Part shown: piece after piece, positions 45,518-54,006 of the stretch
How positions within the stretch are numbered: the first letter of the stretch is position 1
Layout of the letters: the number at the start of each line of letters is the position of its first letter
Origin: Streptomyces sp. 840.1
GTDB lineage: Bacteria > Actinomycetota > Actinomycetes > Streptomycetales > Streptomycetaceae
Length of the DNA stretch: 64,000 bases
Assembly (NCBI RefSeq): GCF_003751445.1
Contig: NZ_RJUU01000001.1
Coordinates: 4,841,001-4,905,000, forward strand
Direction of reading: 5' to 3'
Notes under the pieces: model-generated
The model's input: the letters and a program-made list of their open reading frames with translations, nothing else
The model's database searches: none
What the model was told of the DNA's origin: nothing
Made by a program: the position numbers and the translations under genes

Positions 45518-45595
45518 GGCCGCCGGGGCGGGCGGCCGCCACCGGACGGCCCCCGCCCGCTGGCCGAGTGCGCGGGCGCCCAGGAGACTGAGGGC

Positions 45596-46723
45596 GTGCG
45601 CCCGGTTACAGCGACGGCAGCAGTCGTCACCTCCCTCATCGGCGCCGGTGCGGCAGCGGTCGCGGCCGGCCGGTACGCCGGCGACGCCGCCCTCGGGGCG
45701 CCGCCCGGCCGTCCGTTCCCCGCCGACCGCAGACTCACCGTGCACGCGACGGCGGCGGGACAGGTCACCCTGACCCGTTCCTTCGCCGCGCTGCGCCCCG
45801 GCACCTACGGGCTGGTCGGTGACGACGTCCACGCCGTCGTCGGCCCGGTCATCGACCGGGCCCACCAGGCCGCCGACACCGTCGTGCGCCGCCTGGAGCG
45901 CGTCAGCCACGGCACCCTGCGCCCCGGGGCCAAGGTCCGCCTCACACCCGAGGTCTACAGCGGCGACCCCACCGCGGCCCTCGGCCTCGAACACCGCGAG
46001 GTCGAGATCACCGGTGAACTCGGCGCCCTGCCCGCCTGGTTCGTGCCCGGCGCCCGCGACACCTGGGTCATCGCCGCGCACGGCATCGGCACCACCCGGG
46101 AACACCCCCTGAACCTGCTCCCCTTCCTGAACGGACAGCAGCTGCCGGTGCTCGACCTGGCCTACCGGGGCGACGCCGGAGCACCGCGCTCCCCGGACGG
46201 GCTCAGCCACCTCGGGGAGTCCGAATGGCGCGACCTGGACGCGGCCATCCGCTTCGCGGTCCGCTACGGCGCCGAGAAGGTCGTGCTGCACGGCTGGTCG
46301 ACCGGCGCCTCGATGGCGCTCCACGCCTCCGCCAACTCCGCGCTCCGGGACCGGATCTGCGGCCTCGTCCTCGACTCCCCGGTCATGGACTGGGCCACCA
46401 CCCTGCGCGCCCTGGCCGCCGCCCGGGGGGTGCCGTCCGCCCTGCTCCCGCTCGCCGTCCGGGCCGCACAGGGACAGACCGGGCTGAGCGGCGCCCGGCT
46501 CCTGGAAACCTCACTGCCCCGGACCCTGCACGTCCCCACCCTGATCTTCCACGGCCCCGACGACACCCTGGCACCCTGGCAGCCCTCCAGGGTGCTCGCC
46601 GCCCGGCGCCCCGACCTGGTCGCCCTGCACCCCGTGGCGCAGGCTCCGCATGCGGCGATGTGGAATGCCGACCCGGCCTACTACGAGGAGACGCTGCGAC
46701 GCTTCCTCACGCCCCTGATGTGA
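45596..46723 (+). CDS. Alpha/beta hydrolase family protein
   Basis: A 375-residue serine hydrolase. An N-terminal hydrophobic segment (AVVTSLIGAGAAAVAAGRYA) may be an anchor or signal. The nucleophile elbow is VLHGWSTGASMAL, the acid is probably in IFHGPDDTLAP and the His in AQAPHAAMW. The first 140 residues before the hydrolase core contain no domain I recognise. GTG 45596 is chosen as it begins the hydrophobic segment. The substrate is unknown. Confidence 0.87.
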   Translation: MRPVTATAAVVTSLIGAGAAAVAAGRYAGDAALGAPPGRPFPADRRLTVHATAAGQVTLTRSFAALRPGTYGLVGDDVHAVVGPVIDRAHQAADTVVRRLERVSHGTLRPGAKVRLTPEVYSGDPTAALGLEHREVEITGELGALPAWFVPGARDTWVIAAHGIGTTREHPLNLLPFLNGQQLPVLDLAYRGDAGAPRSPDGLSHLGESEWRDLDAAIRFAVRYGAEKVVLHGWSTGASMALHASANSALRDRICGLVLDSPVMDWATTLRALAAARGVPSALLPLAVRAAQGQTGLSGARLLETSLPRTLHVPTLIFHGPDDTLAPWQPSRVLAARRPDLVALHPVAQAPHAAMWNADPAYYEETLRRFLTPLM

Positions 46724-46833
46724 GCTGATGTGCCGCTTCGGCCCGTTGGTACCGGACGGTGCGCACGCTTCGGGACACCGGTGATCCGGGTTCCGTTTGG
46801 GCTTTCGGGCTGTCAGAGGCAAGACTGCTCCCC

Positions 46834-48219
46834 GTGACGTCCCGTACCCCGCGCGACTCCAGGCTGCGACTTGTCCGCCCGCGACCCCTCGCCACCGCTC
46901 ACAAGGCCGTGATCACCCGGCGCACCAGGCCGGCACCCCGCCCGCCCGAGGGCACCCCGCCCAGGGCGGAACTGGCCCGCCAGGCCAGGGCCGCGCTCGC
47001 CGACGCCGTGCGGATCGCCCGCTGGGCCGCCGGCGGCTCCCGTCCCGGCACCCCGCCGCTGGCCGCCACGGCCCTCGAACGGGCCTCCTCCGAGCTGCAG
47101 TTGTCCCCGGGCCAGGTGCGGTCCGGCTGGGACCGGGCCCGGCTGGCCGGCCTCGTCGAGCTGCACGGCGACACCGCACGGCCCGGCTGGCGGCTGCGCG
47201 CCTGGGACCGCGACGACTCCGCCGTGCTCCGCGGCTGGGTGGCGCTCTTCGACGCCTGGTCCCTCGTCCACCCCGCGCCGCGGGACATCGAGTCCACCGC
47301 GGTCGCGGAGGCCGTCGAGGCCGTGCCCCAGGTGCTCTCCCTCCTCCAGCTCTCGGCGGGTCCGGTCACCGTGCCCGCCCTGCTCGACCTGCTGGGCCAG
47401 CGCGTCGCCGAACTCCACGAGGAGCGCTGCGAGGTGCCGTACGGGCCGCAGCCGCTGCCCGTCCCCGCCGAGGCCGCGCCCCCCGCCCACCCGGAGGCGC
47501 TGGTCGCCCTCCTCCTCGACTGGGCCCTGGAGGGGCTGGCCGCCGTCGGGGCGCTCACCCTCGGCTCCGGGCACGCCACCCTCACCCCGCTCGGCAACTG
47601 GGCGGTCTGGGTCAAGCTGGAACAGATCTGCGTCGCCGCCCAGAGCCCGGCCGGGAACATCGAGCAGTCCGCCGCCGACATGCTGCTCGGCTGTGCCCGG
47701 CTCACCCCCGGACCGGCCCGTGCCGAGTACCGCGCCTGGCTGGCCGCCCGGCCCGTCGGCAGCGCCGTCGCCGAACTCCTCGCGGTGGCCCGCGGCGAGG
47801 ACGCGCTGCTGCGCGGGCTCGCCTTCGAGGCGCTCCGGGTGGTCGGCGCACCCGCCGAGCCCGAGGTGCGCTCGGTGGTGGCCGACCCGTCGCTGCGCCC
47901 CTACGCGCTGCTGTGGCTCGCGGAGTACGACGGCGCCGACCCCGAGGACGCCCAGGACGTCCTCAGCCGCGAGGAGGCCACCTGGCTCTGGGTCGACACC
48001 GCGGCGGCCGTGGCCGACCACGGCGAGACCGCGCTGCTGGTCCGCCACCTCGACTCGGCCGTACAGGGCAGCGTCCCGGCCCTCCTCGACGAGGTACGGG
48101 CCGTCGGCCATCCGCGTACCGTCCAGGTCCTGGTGGCGCTGGCCGCGGCCCACCCCGACCCCGCGCTCGCCAAGGCGGTCCGCAAGGCGGCCTTCCAGGT
48201 GCACACCGGCGGCGCCTGA
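46834..48219 (+). CDS. Helical-repeat protein of unknown function
   Basis: A 461-residue protein rich in Ala, Leu, Arg and Glu. The sequence is predominantly alpha-helical with HEAT-like units in the last 160 residues (GLAFEALRVVGAPAEPEVRS, LRPYALLWLAEYDGADPEDA, RTVQVLVALAAAHPDPALAK). No enzyme motif or signal peptide is visible. GTG 46834 is favoured since the earlier in-frame codons run through the short intergenic gap; the first 45 residues are Arg/Pro-rich. It may be a scaffold or protein-binding factor. It is convergent with a VOC gene. Confidence 0.75.
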   Translation: MTSRTPRDSRLRLVRPRPLATAHKAVITRRTRPAPRPPEGTPPRAELARQARAALADAVRIARWAAGGSRPGTPPLAATALERASSELQLSPGQVRSGWDRARLAGLVELHGDTARPGWRLRAWDRDDSAVLRGWVALFDAWSLVHPAPRDIESTAVAEAVEAVPQVLSLLQLSAGPVTVPALLDLLGQRVAELHEERCEVPYGPQPLPVPAEAAPPAHPEALVALLLDWALEGLAAVGALTLGSGHATLTPLGNWAVWVKLEQICVAAQSPAGNIEQSAADMLLGCARLTPGPARAEYRAWLAARPVGSAVAELLAVARGEDALLRGLAFEALRVVGAPAEPEVRSVVADPSLRPYALLWLAEYDGADPEDAQDVLSREEATWLWVDTAAAVADHGETALLVRHLDSAVQGSVPALLDEVRAVGHPRTVQVLVALAAAHPDPALAKAVRKAAFQVHTGGA

Positions 48220-48225
48220 GCGAAT

Positions 48226-48267
48226 GGTCCGGCCGGCCCGGGGGAGACCACCCCCGCCGGCCGGACC
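48226..48267. terminator. Bidirectional terminator
   Basis: GGTCCGGCCGGC / GCCGGCCGGACC pairs perfectly, and after a CC bulge GGGGG / CCCCC extends the stem around an AGACCA loop. It lies between the convergent helical-repeat and VOC genes. Confidence 0.82.
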
Positions 48268-48301
48268 GCCCCGGACCGCCGGTGGCGCTCCGGGGCCCGG
48301 G

Positions 48302-48715
48302 TCAGCCCGGCGTCCCCGGGGAGTACGTACCGAAACTCCACACGTTGCCCTCCGCGTCCCGCGCCATGTAGTCCCGCGAGCCGTAGTCCTGGTCGGTGGG
48401 CGGCATCAGGATCTCCACCCCGTGCTCCACCGCCCGCGCGTGGTGCGCGTCGATGTCGTCGACCGTCACGTAGACACCGGCCGGCCCCGAACCCCGCATG
48501 GCCTTCGCGAAGACCCCCTCGCGCCCCTTGGAACCCAGCATCACCCTGCCGTTCCCGCAGGACAGCTCCGCATGCATCACGGTGCCGTCCTCGTCCTCGT
48601 ACACCGCTTCCTCGGTGAAGCCGAGCGCCTCCGTCAGCATCTTGACCGCGGCCTTCGCGTCGTCGTAGAGCAACGTCGGAAAGACCGACGGAACACCTGT
48701 CGCCGAACCCGCCAT
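48302..48715 (-). CDS. VOC family protein (PhnB-like/glyoxalase fold)
   Basis: A 137-residue single-domain VOC protein of the PhnB or bleomycin-resistance type. The two beta-alpha-beta units are PTLLYDDAKAAVKMLTEALG and VYVTVDDIDAHHARAVEHG, and the end is AEGNVWSFGTYSP. ATG 48715 is used because GAAGGGG lies 8 bases upstream; a GTG 9 bases earlier is too close to that site. The ligand or substrate is unknown. Confidence 0.85.
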   Translation of the reverse strand: MAGSATGVPSVFPTLLYDDAKAAVKMLTEALGFTEEAVYEDEDGTVMHAELSCGNGRVMLGSKGREGVFAKAMRGSGPAGVYVTVDDIDAHHARAVEHGVEILMPPTDQDYGSRDYMARDAEGNVWSFGTYSPGTPG

Positions 48716-48821
48716 CGTGCTCACCCCTTCTCGCCCGCTCAGGACCCCGCGCCTGGCTCGTGTGTGATCTGCGTCTCAGTTTTCCACCGGGCACTGACAA
48801 CGCCCTCCCGTGCCGCCCGCG

Positions 48822-49712
48822 TCAGCGGAAGGTGTCGCAGCGGGCCGGGTCACCGCCGGTGAATCCGGTGGTGAACCACTGCTGCCGCTGCGCCGCCGAG
48901 CCGTGCGTCCAGGACTCCGGGGCGACCCGGCCCTGGAAGCGCTCCTGGATCCGGTCGTCCCCGACCGCCGCGGCCGCGTCGAGGCCGTCCCGGATGTCGG
49001 CTCGGGTCAGCTCGGTGACCAGCGGCCGGCCCGTGGGCCCGTCGGGCGTCGTCGTCGCGTGGTGCGCCCAGACCCCGGCGTAGCAGTCCGCCTGCAGCTC
49101 CACCCGCACCGCGTTGCTGTTCTCGCCGGTCCGCCCGTCCTGCGACCGGCCCAGCGTCCCCAGCTGGTTCTGCACGTGGTGCCCGTACTCGTGCGCGACG
49201 ACGTACGCCTGGGCGAAGGGCCCGCCGCTCGACCCGAACGTGGTCCGCAGCTCGTCGAAGAAGCCCAGGTCGAGGTAGACCTGCCGGTCCCCGGGGCAGT
49301 AGAACGGCCCCACGGCCGAGGTCGCGGACCCGCAGGCGGTGCCGATCCGGTCGGTGAACAGCACCGTGCGTGCGTTGCCGTACGCCGCCCCGCGCCGGGC
49401 GAACTCCTGTTTCCAGTAGTCCTGGACGCTGTTGACCACCGCGACCGTCCGGCAGTCGTCCTTGGTGTTGGCGTCCCGGCCGGTCCGGCACGACTGCTCG
49501 ACCTGGGCGGCCGACGACGCGGTCGCCGTCGTCCCCGAGTCGCCCGAGGAGAGGCCGAGCTCGTCGGGGCCCACGCCGAACAGCAGCCCCAGGATCAGCG
49601 CGATGACCGCCGCGATGCCGCCGCCCACGGTGGCCCGGCCGCCCGGGACGCGGCTCCCGCGCACATCCCGGACCTCGGACGTGTCCAGATCGGCGTCGTC
49701 GTCGAACTGCAT
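48822..49712 (-). CDS. Membrane-anchored neutral zinc metallopeptidase family protein
   Basis: A 296-residue protein of the YpfJ-like neutral zinc metallopeptidase family. One transmembrane helix (VGGGIAAVIALILGLLFGVG) places the catalytic part outside. The zinc motif is VAHEYGHHVQNQLG (HExxH) and a downstream conserved region is ELQADCYAGVWAHH, with the third ligand Glu. Four or more cysteines (QSCRTGRD, DCRTVAV, GTACGSA, YCPGDRQ) could form disulfides. ATG 49712 is chosen as the soluble N-terminus starts there. The substrate is not known. Confidence 0.9.
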   Translation of the reverse strand: MQFDDDADLDTSEVRDVRGSRVPGGRATVGGGIAAVIALILGLLFGVGPDELGLSSGDSGTTATASSAAQVEQSCRTGRDANTKDDCRTVAVVNSVQDYWKQEFARRGAAYGNARTVLFTDRIGTACGSATSAVGPFYCPGDRQVYLDLGFFDELRTTFGSSGGPFAQAYVVAHEYGHHVQNQLGTLGRSQDGRTGENSNAVRVELQADCYAGVWAHHATTTPDGPTGRPLVTELTRADIRDGLDAAAAVGDDRIQERFQGRVAPESWTHGSAAQRQQWFTTGFTGGDPARCDTFR

Positions 49713-49895
49713 GGCACCACCCTCCGCTCGGCGCGCGGCCGCGTACCGCCCTGCGCCGAGTATCAGATAGTTCACACCTCTATGCCCCTTATCTGCTACG
49801 GAGTGGAGCCGGTCGGCAGCACACGGCGAGACTTCGGCGGCCGGGGCGGGAGCAGGCGGAAAAGCGATTGGACACCGCCAGTAGACTGGTCCTCA

Positions 49896-49928
49896 TGGCA
49901 ACTCTCCTTGTGCGTATGCGTGAGTAGC
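49896..49928 (+). CDS. Ten-residue leader peptide upstream of the ABC-F gene
   Basis: A short open frame MATLLVRMRE ends in TAG. A -10-like TAGACT ends 7 bases before its ATG, which would put transcription start at or next to the ATG and make it leaderless. It lies 115 bases ahead of the ABC-F start, and two mutually exclusive hairpins follow. Short leader peptides of this kind control antibiotic-resistance ABC-F genes by ribosome stalling. Translation and stalling are inferred. Confidence 0.5.
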
Positions 49929-49952
49929 GGCGTCCGAGTCGTGAATCGCTAG

Positions 49953-49999
49953 AGCCTGCTCGTCTGCATCAGGCCGGGCTCGCGTGCAAACGACAGGCC
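49953..49999 (+). promoter_or_regulatory. Candidate attenuator: competing hairpins before the ABC-F gene
   Basis: Arm 49955-49969 (GCCTGCTCGTCTGCA) pairs with 49986-49999 (TGCAAACGACAGGC) over 13 base pairs with one bulge and one mismatch. Alternatively 49953-49957 (GAGCC) pairs with 49978-49982 (GGCTC). Both use bases 49955-49957, so they exclude each other. They start about 25 bases after the leader peptide stop. Confidence 0.5.
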
Positions 50000-50043
50000 C
50001 CCTTCCGTACCTCCGCCGTCCATTCCGCCCTGGAGTTTTTCCC

Positions 50044-51642
50044 GTGATCACCGCCTCCGGCATCGAGCTGCGCGCCGGCGCCCGCATGCTTATCGAATCC
50101 GCCTCCTTCCGCATCGCCAAGGGCGACCGCGTCGGCCTCGTCGGCCGCAACGGGGCGGGCAAGACCACCCTCACCAAGTGCCTCGCGGGCGAGGGCACCC
50201 CCGCAGGCGGCACCATCACCCGCTCCGGCGAGGTCGGCTACCTCCCGCAGGACCCGCGCACCGGTGACCTCGACGTGCTCGCCCGCGACCGCATCCTCTC
50301 GGCCCGGGGGCTCGACGAGACGCTGCGCAAGATGCGCGAGAACGAGGAGCGGATGGCGAACGGCAAGGGCGCCACCCGCGAGAAGGCGATGAAGAAGTAC
50401 GAGCGCCTGGAGACGGAGTTCCTCACCAAGGGCGGGTACGCCGCCGAGGCCGAGGCCGCCACCATCGCCGCGGCCCTCAGCCTGCCCGACCGGGTGCTCG
50501 GCCAGCCGCTCCACACGCTCTCCGGCGGTCAGCGCCGCCGCGTCGAGCTGGCCAGGATCCTCTTCTCGGACGCCGACACCCTGCTCCTGGACGAGCCCAC
50601 CAACCACCTCGACGCCGACTCGATCGTCTGGCTGCGCGACTACCTCAGGAGCTACCGGGGCGGCTTCGTCGTGATCTCCCACGACGAGGAGCTGGTCGAG
50701 ACCGTCGTCAACAAGGTCTTCTACCTCGACGCCAACCGGTCGCAGATCGACGTCTACAACATGGGCTGGAAGCTCTACAAGCAGCAGCGCGAGGCCGACG
50801 AGAGGCGTCGCAAGCGCGAGCGGCAGAACGCCGAGAAGAAGGCCGCGACGCTCAACGCCCAGGCCGACAAGATGCGCGCCAAGGCCACCAAGACCGTGGC
50901 CGCCCAGAACATGGCCAAGCGCGCCGACCGGCTGCTCTCCGGCCTGGATGCCGTACGCGTCTCGGACAAGGTCGCCAAGCTGCGCTTCCCCGACCCCTCC
51001 CCGTGCGGCAAGACCCCGCTGATGGCGGAGGGGCTCTCCAAGTCCTACGGGTCGCTGGAGATCTTCACCGATGTCGACCTCGCCATCGACAAGGGCTCCC
51101 GGGTCGTCATCCTCGGCCTCAACGGTGCGGGCAAGACCACCCTGCTCCGCCTCCTCGGCGGCGCGGAGAAGCCCGACACCGGCGACGTCATCGAGGGCCA
51201 CGGGCTCAAGCTCGGCTACTACGCCCAGGAGCACGAGACCCTCGACCCGAACCGCACCGTCCTGGAGAACATGCGCTCTGCGGCCCCCGACCTCGACCTG
51301 GTCGCGGTCCGCAAGACGCTCGGCTCGTTCCTCTTCTCCGGTGACGACGTCGACAAGCCCGCCGGCGTGCTCTCCGGCGGCGAGAAGACCCGGCTCGCCC
51401 TGGCGACGCTGGTGGTCTCCTCCGCCAACGTGCTCCTGCTCGACGAGCCCACCAACAACCTCGACCCGGCCAGCCGCGAGGAGATCCTCGGCGCGCTGCG
51501 CACGTACAAGGGCGCCGTCGTCCTGGTCACGCACGACGAGGGCGCGGTCGAGGCGCTCCAGCCCGAGCGCATCATCCTGCTGCCCGACGGGGTCGAGGAC
51601 CTGTGGGGTGCGGACTACCGGGACCTGGTCTCGCTGGCCTGA
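50044..51642 (+). CDS. ABC-F family ribosome-associated ATPase
   Basis: A 532-residue protein with two ABC domains and no membrane segment. Domain 1 has Walker A GRNGAGKTT at residues 34-42, signature LSGGQRRRVELA and LLLDEPTNHLD; domain 2 has GLNGAGKTTLLRLL, LSGGEKTRLALATL and LLLDEPTNNLD. The charged linker between them (EADERRRKRERQNAEKKAAT) is the ribosome-reaching arm. ABC-F proteins act on the ribosomal E site in antibiotic protection or translation. GTG 50044 begins ITASGIELRAGARML, the usual opening. Whether it confers resistance cannot be told from sequence. Confidence 0.93.
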   Translation: MITASGIELRAGARMLIESASFRIAKGDRVGLVGRNGAGKTTLTKCLAGEGTPAGGTITRSGEVGYLPQDPRTGDLDVLARDRILSARGLDETLRKMRENEERMANGKGATREKAMKKYERLETEFLTKGGYAAEAEAATIAAALSLPDRVLGQPLHTLSGGQRRRVELARILFSDADTLLLDEPTNHLDADSIVWLRDYLRSYRGGFVVISHDEELVETVVNKVFYLDANRSQIDVYNMGWKLYKQQREADERRRKRERQNAEKKAATLNAQADKMRAKATKTVAAQNMAKRADRLLSGLDAVRVSDKVAKLRFPDPSPCGKTPLMAEGLSKSYGSLEIFTDVDLAIDKGSRVVILGLNGAGKTTLLRLLGGAEKPDTGDVIEGHGLKLGYYAQEHETLDPNRTVLENMRSAAPDLDLVAVRKTLGSFLFSGDDVDKPAGVLSGGEKTRLALATLVVSSANVLLLDEPTNNLDPASREEILGALRTYKGAVVLVTHDEGAVEALQPERIILLPDGVEDLWGADYRDLVSLA

Positions 51643-51660
51643 CCCGGCGCGGCCGTCCAT

Positions 51661-51701
51661 TGATCCACTCCCACTGGATCATTCGGCCTACGCGTGATCC
51701 A
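51661..51701 (+). promoter_or_regulatory. Cluster of three TGATCCA/TGGATCA sites upstream of the Gbn-like gene
   Basis: TGATCCA (51661-51667) and TGGATCA (51675-51681) form an inverted pair, and TGATCCA recurs at 51695-51701. More GATC tetramers occur before the gene (near 51859 and 51941) and after it. Gbn is reported to bind GATC, so autoregulation is possible. They are also in the 341-base gap after the ABC-F stop. Confidence 0.5.
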
Positions 51702-51735
51702 TCATCTGCGTGAGTACGTCTCGTACCTCGGCGCG

Positions 51736-51761
51736 GCGCCCGGCAGATACCTGCCGGGCGC
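51736..51761 (+). terminator. Terminator downstream of the ABC-F gene
   Basis: GCGCCCGGCAG-ATAC-CTGCCGGGCGC has 11 perfect pairs and a 4-base loop, 94 bases after the ABC-F stop. The remainder of 51762-51983 should contain the promoter of the small DNA-binding protein gene. Confidence 0.72.
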
Positions 51762-51983
51762 ACCCATTTCCGGGCGGAAAACCCGCGCGGCCCTGACCTG
51801 GACGTTTTTCCCGGGGCGATCCCCGCAGGCCCCCCGTGGCCCGGCGGAATGCGAGATTCCGATCAGTCCGGCGCACTCCCGGGGCGTGAATCCGGTTGCA
51901 CAGACCTTGCCGAATGGGTGGCCAGGAAGCGCGGGAGGGGTGATCATGAGAGTCCAGAGCGCACTTCCCACGAGGAGGCACGG

Positions 51984-52205
51984 GTGGCCGAGACTCTGAA
52001 GAAGGGCAGCCGGGTAACCGGCGCCGCGCGCGACAAGCTCGCGGCAGACCTGAAGAAGAAGTATGACTCCGGTGCGAGCATCCGGGCGCTGGCCGAGGAA
52101 ACCGGCCGCTCCTACGGGTTCGTCCACCGGATGCTCAGTGAGTCCGGAGTGACGCTGCGGGGACGCGGCGGCGCGACACGAGGCAAGAAGGCCGCAGCGG
52201 CCTGA
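51984..52205 (+). CDS. gbn: Gbn-like GATC-binding nucleoid-associated protein
   Basis: A 73-residue basic protein with one helix-turn-helix (GASIRALAEETGRSYGFVHR) and a Lys/Arg-rich tail (GATRGKKAAAA). It looks the same as the small S. coelicolor protein Gbn (SCO1839 as I recall), a nucleoid-associated protein that binds GATC motifs and influences development. GTG 51984 follows GAGGAGG at 6 bases, the strongest ribosome-binding site in this region; earlier in-frame codons are intergenic. Identification relies on memory of the family and its position near pitH2. Confidence 0.82.
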   Translation: MAETLKKGSRVTGAARDKLAADLKKKYDSGASIRALAEETGRSYGFVHRMLSESGVTLRGRGGATRGKKAAAA

Positions 52206-52268
52206 CAGCCGTCGGCGGACCGGCGCGGATCGCCTGATCCGCTCCGGGGCCCACCGGTTCGGTGGTGG

Positions 52269-52300
52269 CCACCCGGTCGATCGTGCGGTCGATCGGGTGG
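52269..52300 (+). other. Imperfect inverted repeat with duplicated GGTCGATCG
   Basis: CCACCCGGTCGATC and GATCGGGTGG-type arms pair at 12 of 14 positions around GTGCG. GGTCGATCG is also a direct repeat and brings two GATC motifs. It could be the terminator of the Gbn-like gene or an operator for the following enoyl-CoA hydratase gene, whose start is 65 bases on. Confidence 0.5.
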
Positions 52301-52364
52301 TTACTGTTCAGTCACTTAGCTCTCTGCTGACTGCACTGACTGCACCCCGATCCGGAGGCGCTCC

Positions 52365-53156
52365 ATGACCTCGCTCGACACTGTGCTCGACAAGGACGGC
52401 GTACGACTCACCGTCGACGACGCGGTTGCCACGGTGACCCTCACCAATCCGGCCAAGCGCAACGCTCAGTCCCCCGCTCTGTGGCGGGCGTTGACAGAGG
52501 CCGGACGGGCCCTGCCCGGCAGTGTGCGGGTCGTCGTGCTGCGCGGCGAAGGTGTGTCCTTCTCCGCCGGGCTCGACCGGCAGGCGTTCACCCCCGAGGG
52601 ATTCGACGGCGAGCCGTCCTTCCTCGACATGGGGCGTGGCCCCGAGGCCGAGCTCGACGCGGTCATCGCCGAGTACCAGGACGCGTTCACCTGGTGGCGT
52701 CGCAACGACCTCGTGTCGATCGCGGCGGTCCAGGGGCACGCCATCGGTGCGGGCTTCCAGCTCGCCCTCGCCTGCGATCTGCGGATCGTCGCCGAGGACG
52801 TGCAGTTCGCCATGCGCGAGACCAGCCTCGGTCTGGTGCCCGACCTCACCGGCACGCACCCCCTGGTGCACCTGGTGGGGTACGCGCGCGCGCTCGAAAT
52901 CTGCGCCACCGGACGCTTCGTGCACGCGGCGGAGGCCGAGCGCACCGGCCTGGCCAACCTCGTGGTGCCCGCCGGGGATCTCGACGGAGCCGCCTGTGAT
53001 CTGGCCGGCGCCCTGCTGGCCGCCCCGCGCGACGCCCTCGTCGAGACCAAGGCGCTGCTGAGCGGCGCCCTCTCGCGGACGTACGAGGAGCAGCGCACCG
53101 CCGAACGGGCCGCGCAGGGCCGTCGGCTGCGCGATCTGGCCGGCAGCTCGGACTGA
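52365..53156 (+). CDS. Enoyl-CoA hydratase/isomerase family protein
   Basis: A 263-residue crotonase-fold enzyme. The oxyanion-hole segments are VVVLRGEGVSFSAGLDRQ and AVQGHAIGAGFQLALACDLR, and the second catalytic position falls in MRETSLGLVPDLTGTH, where an Asp/Glu-type pattern seen in hydratases is not obvious. The usual hydratase glutamates are therefore uncertain, so it may act as an isomerase, hydrolase or another crotonase. The gene is convergent with the next with only 4 bases between, so no terminator separates them. Confidence 0.9.
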   Translation: MTSLDTVLDKDGVRLTVDDAVATVTLTNPAKRNAQSPALWRALTEAGRALPGSVRVVVLRGEGVSFSAGLDRQAFTPEGFDGEPSFLDMGRGPEAELDAVIAEYQDAFTWWRRNDLVSIAAVQGHAIGAGFQLALACDLRIVAEDVQFAMRETSLGLVPDLTGTHPLVHLVGYARALEICATGRFVHAAEAERTGLANLVVPAGDLDGAACDLAGALLAAPRDALVETKALLSGALSRTYEEQRTAERAAQGRRLRDLAGSSD

Positions 53157-53160
53157 CCCG

Positions 53161-53913
53161 TCACCCGGCCGGGGGCACGCCGCCTCCGGCCTTCGGGCCC
53201 CCCGGCGCACCCGGACCGGCCGGAGCGCCCGTCACCGCCGTGACCAGCACCGCGACCGGCGGATGCCCGTCCACCGCCTCCGTCACCGCCGCCCGCACCG
53301 CCAGCGCCACGTCGAGCGCGCGGTGTCCGTCGTCCGTGGCCAGCTCGACCCGGACGTGATCCGCACCCGTGTGCACCGCCGCGCCGAGCACCCGGGTCAG
53401 CGTGGAGACACCGGCCACCCCCGCGGCCGCCAGGCCCGCAGTCCCCTCGGGCTTCGCCGCGCGCACCCCGGCCGGCTCCGGCTCGGCCCGTTCAGGCTCG
53501 GTGTCCAGCAGCTCCGTCACCTGGAGGTCCACCTCGCCGACCACCAGCCCGAGCCGCCGCGAGGCCGCCGCCAGCAGTGCCGCGCGCAGTGCCGCCGCGG
53601 CGGCGGGCAGGGGCTGGTCGGCCGTCGCCGCCATGGTCGCCTCGATCCGCAGCGGGCCCGGCGGCAGCGCACTCGGCGGCGACGGCACCTGCGGAACGGG
53701 GGCCGCCCCCGGGTCGGCCACCGCGATCCTCAGCTCACCCAGCACCGGCCCCGGGCCGCGTACGGCCCGGCGGAGCACCGCTACCGCGGCCCGTTCCGAG
53801 ATCCAGGCCCCGTCCGCCGGACCGCCCAGAGGGAGCAGTCGGCCCAGGCCGAGTCGTTGCCGAACCGCAGCCGTCCATCCATCGGCCCTGTTCGGGCTGT
53901 CAGCCGTCGTCAT
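53161..53913 (-). CDS. Conserved protein divergent from the Asp23 operon ('nucleopolyhedrovirus P10 family' label)
   Basis: A 250-residue Ala/Pro/Gly-rich protein. I recognise only the annotation habit of Streptomyces for this position. Near residues 60-150 and 180-235 there are strand-helix patterns (GELRIAVADPGAA, LGLVVGEVDLQVTELLDT, ADHVRVELATDDGHRALDVA) that resemble a diverged Asp23-like fold repeated twice. No signal or membrane segment. ATG 53913 is chosen; the earlier codons reach into the promoter region. It probably acts with the Asp23 proteins encoded on the other strand. Confidence 0.75.
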   Translation of the reverse strand: MTTADSPNRADGWTAAVRQRLGLGRLLPLGGPADGAWISERAAVAVLRRAVRGPGPVLGELRIAVADPGAAPVPQVPSPPSALPPGPLRIEATMAATADQPLPAAAAALRAALLAAASRRLGLVVGEVDLQVTELLDTEPERAEPEPAGVRAAKPEGTAGLAAAGVAGVSTLTRVLGAAVHTGADHVRVELATDDGHRALDVALAVRAAVTEAVDGHPPVAVLVTAVTGAPAGPGAPGGPKAGGGVPPAG

Positions 53914-54006
53914 GGCCTCAGCCTGCCGCATCCACGGCGCGAGACGGGGCAAGCGCACTTAATGTGGGCAATGAAGTCCAATCCTGCCCCGAAGGGAAGA
54001 ACGGCG

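Noticed and set aside
45518..45595. GC-rich partial inverted repeat after the aldolase gene considered as a terminator
   Set aside because: Pairing is broken by several mismatches and I could not define a convincing stem.
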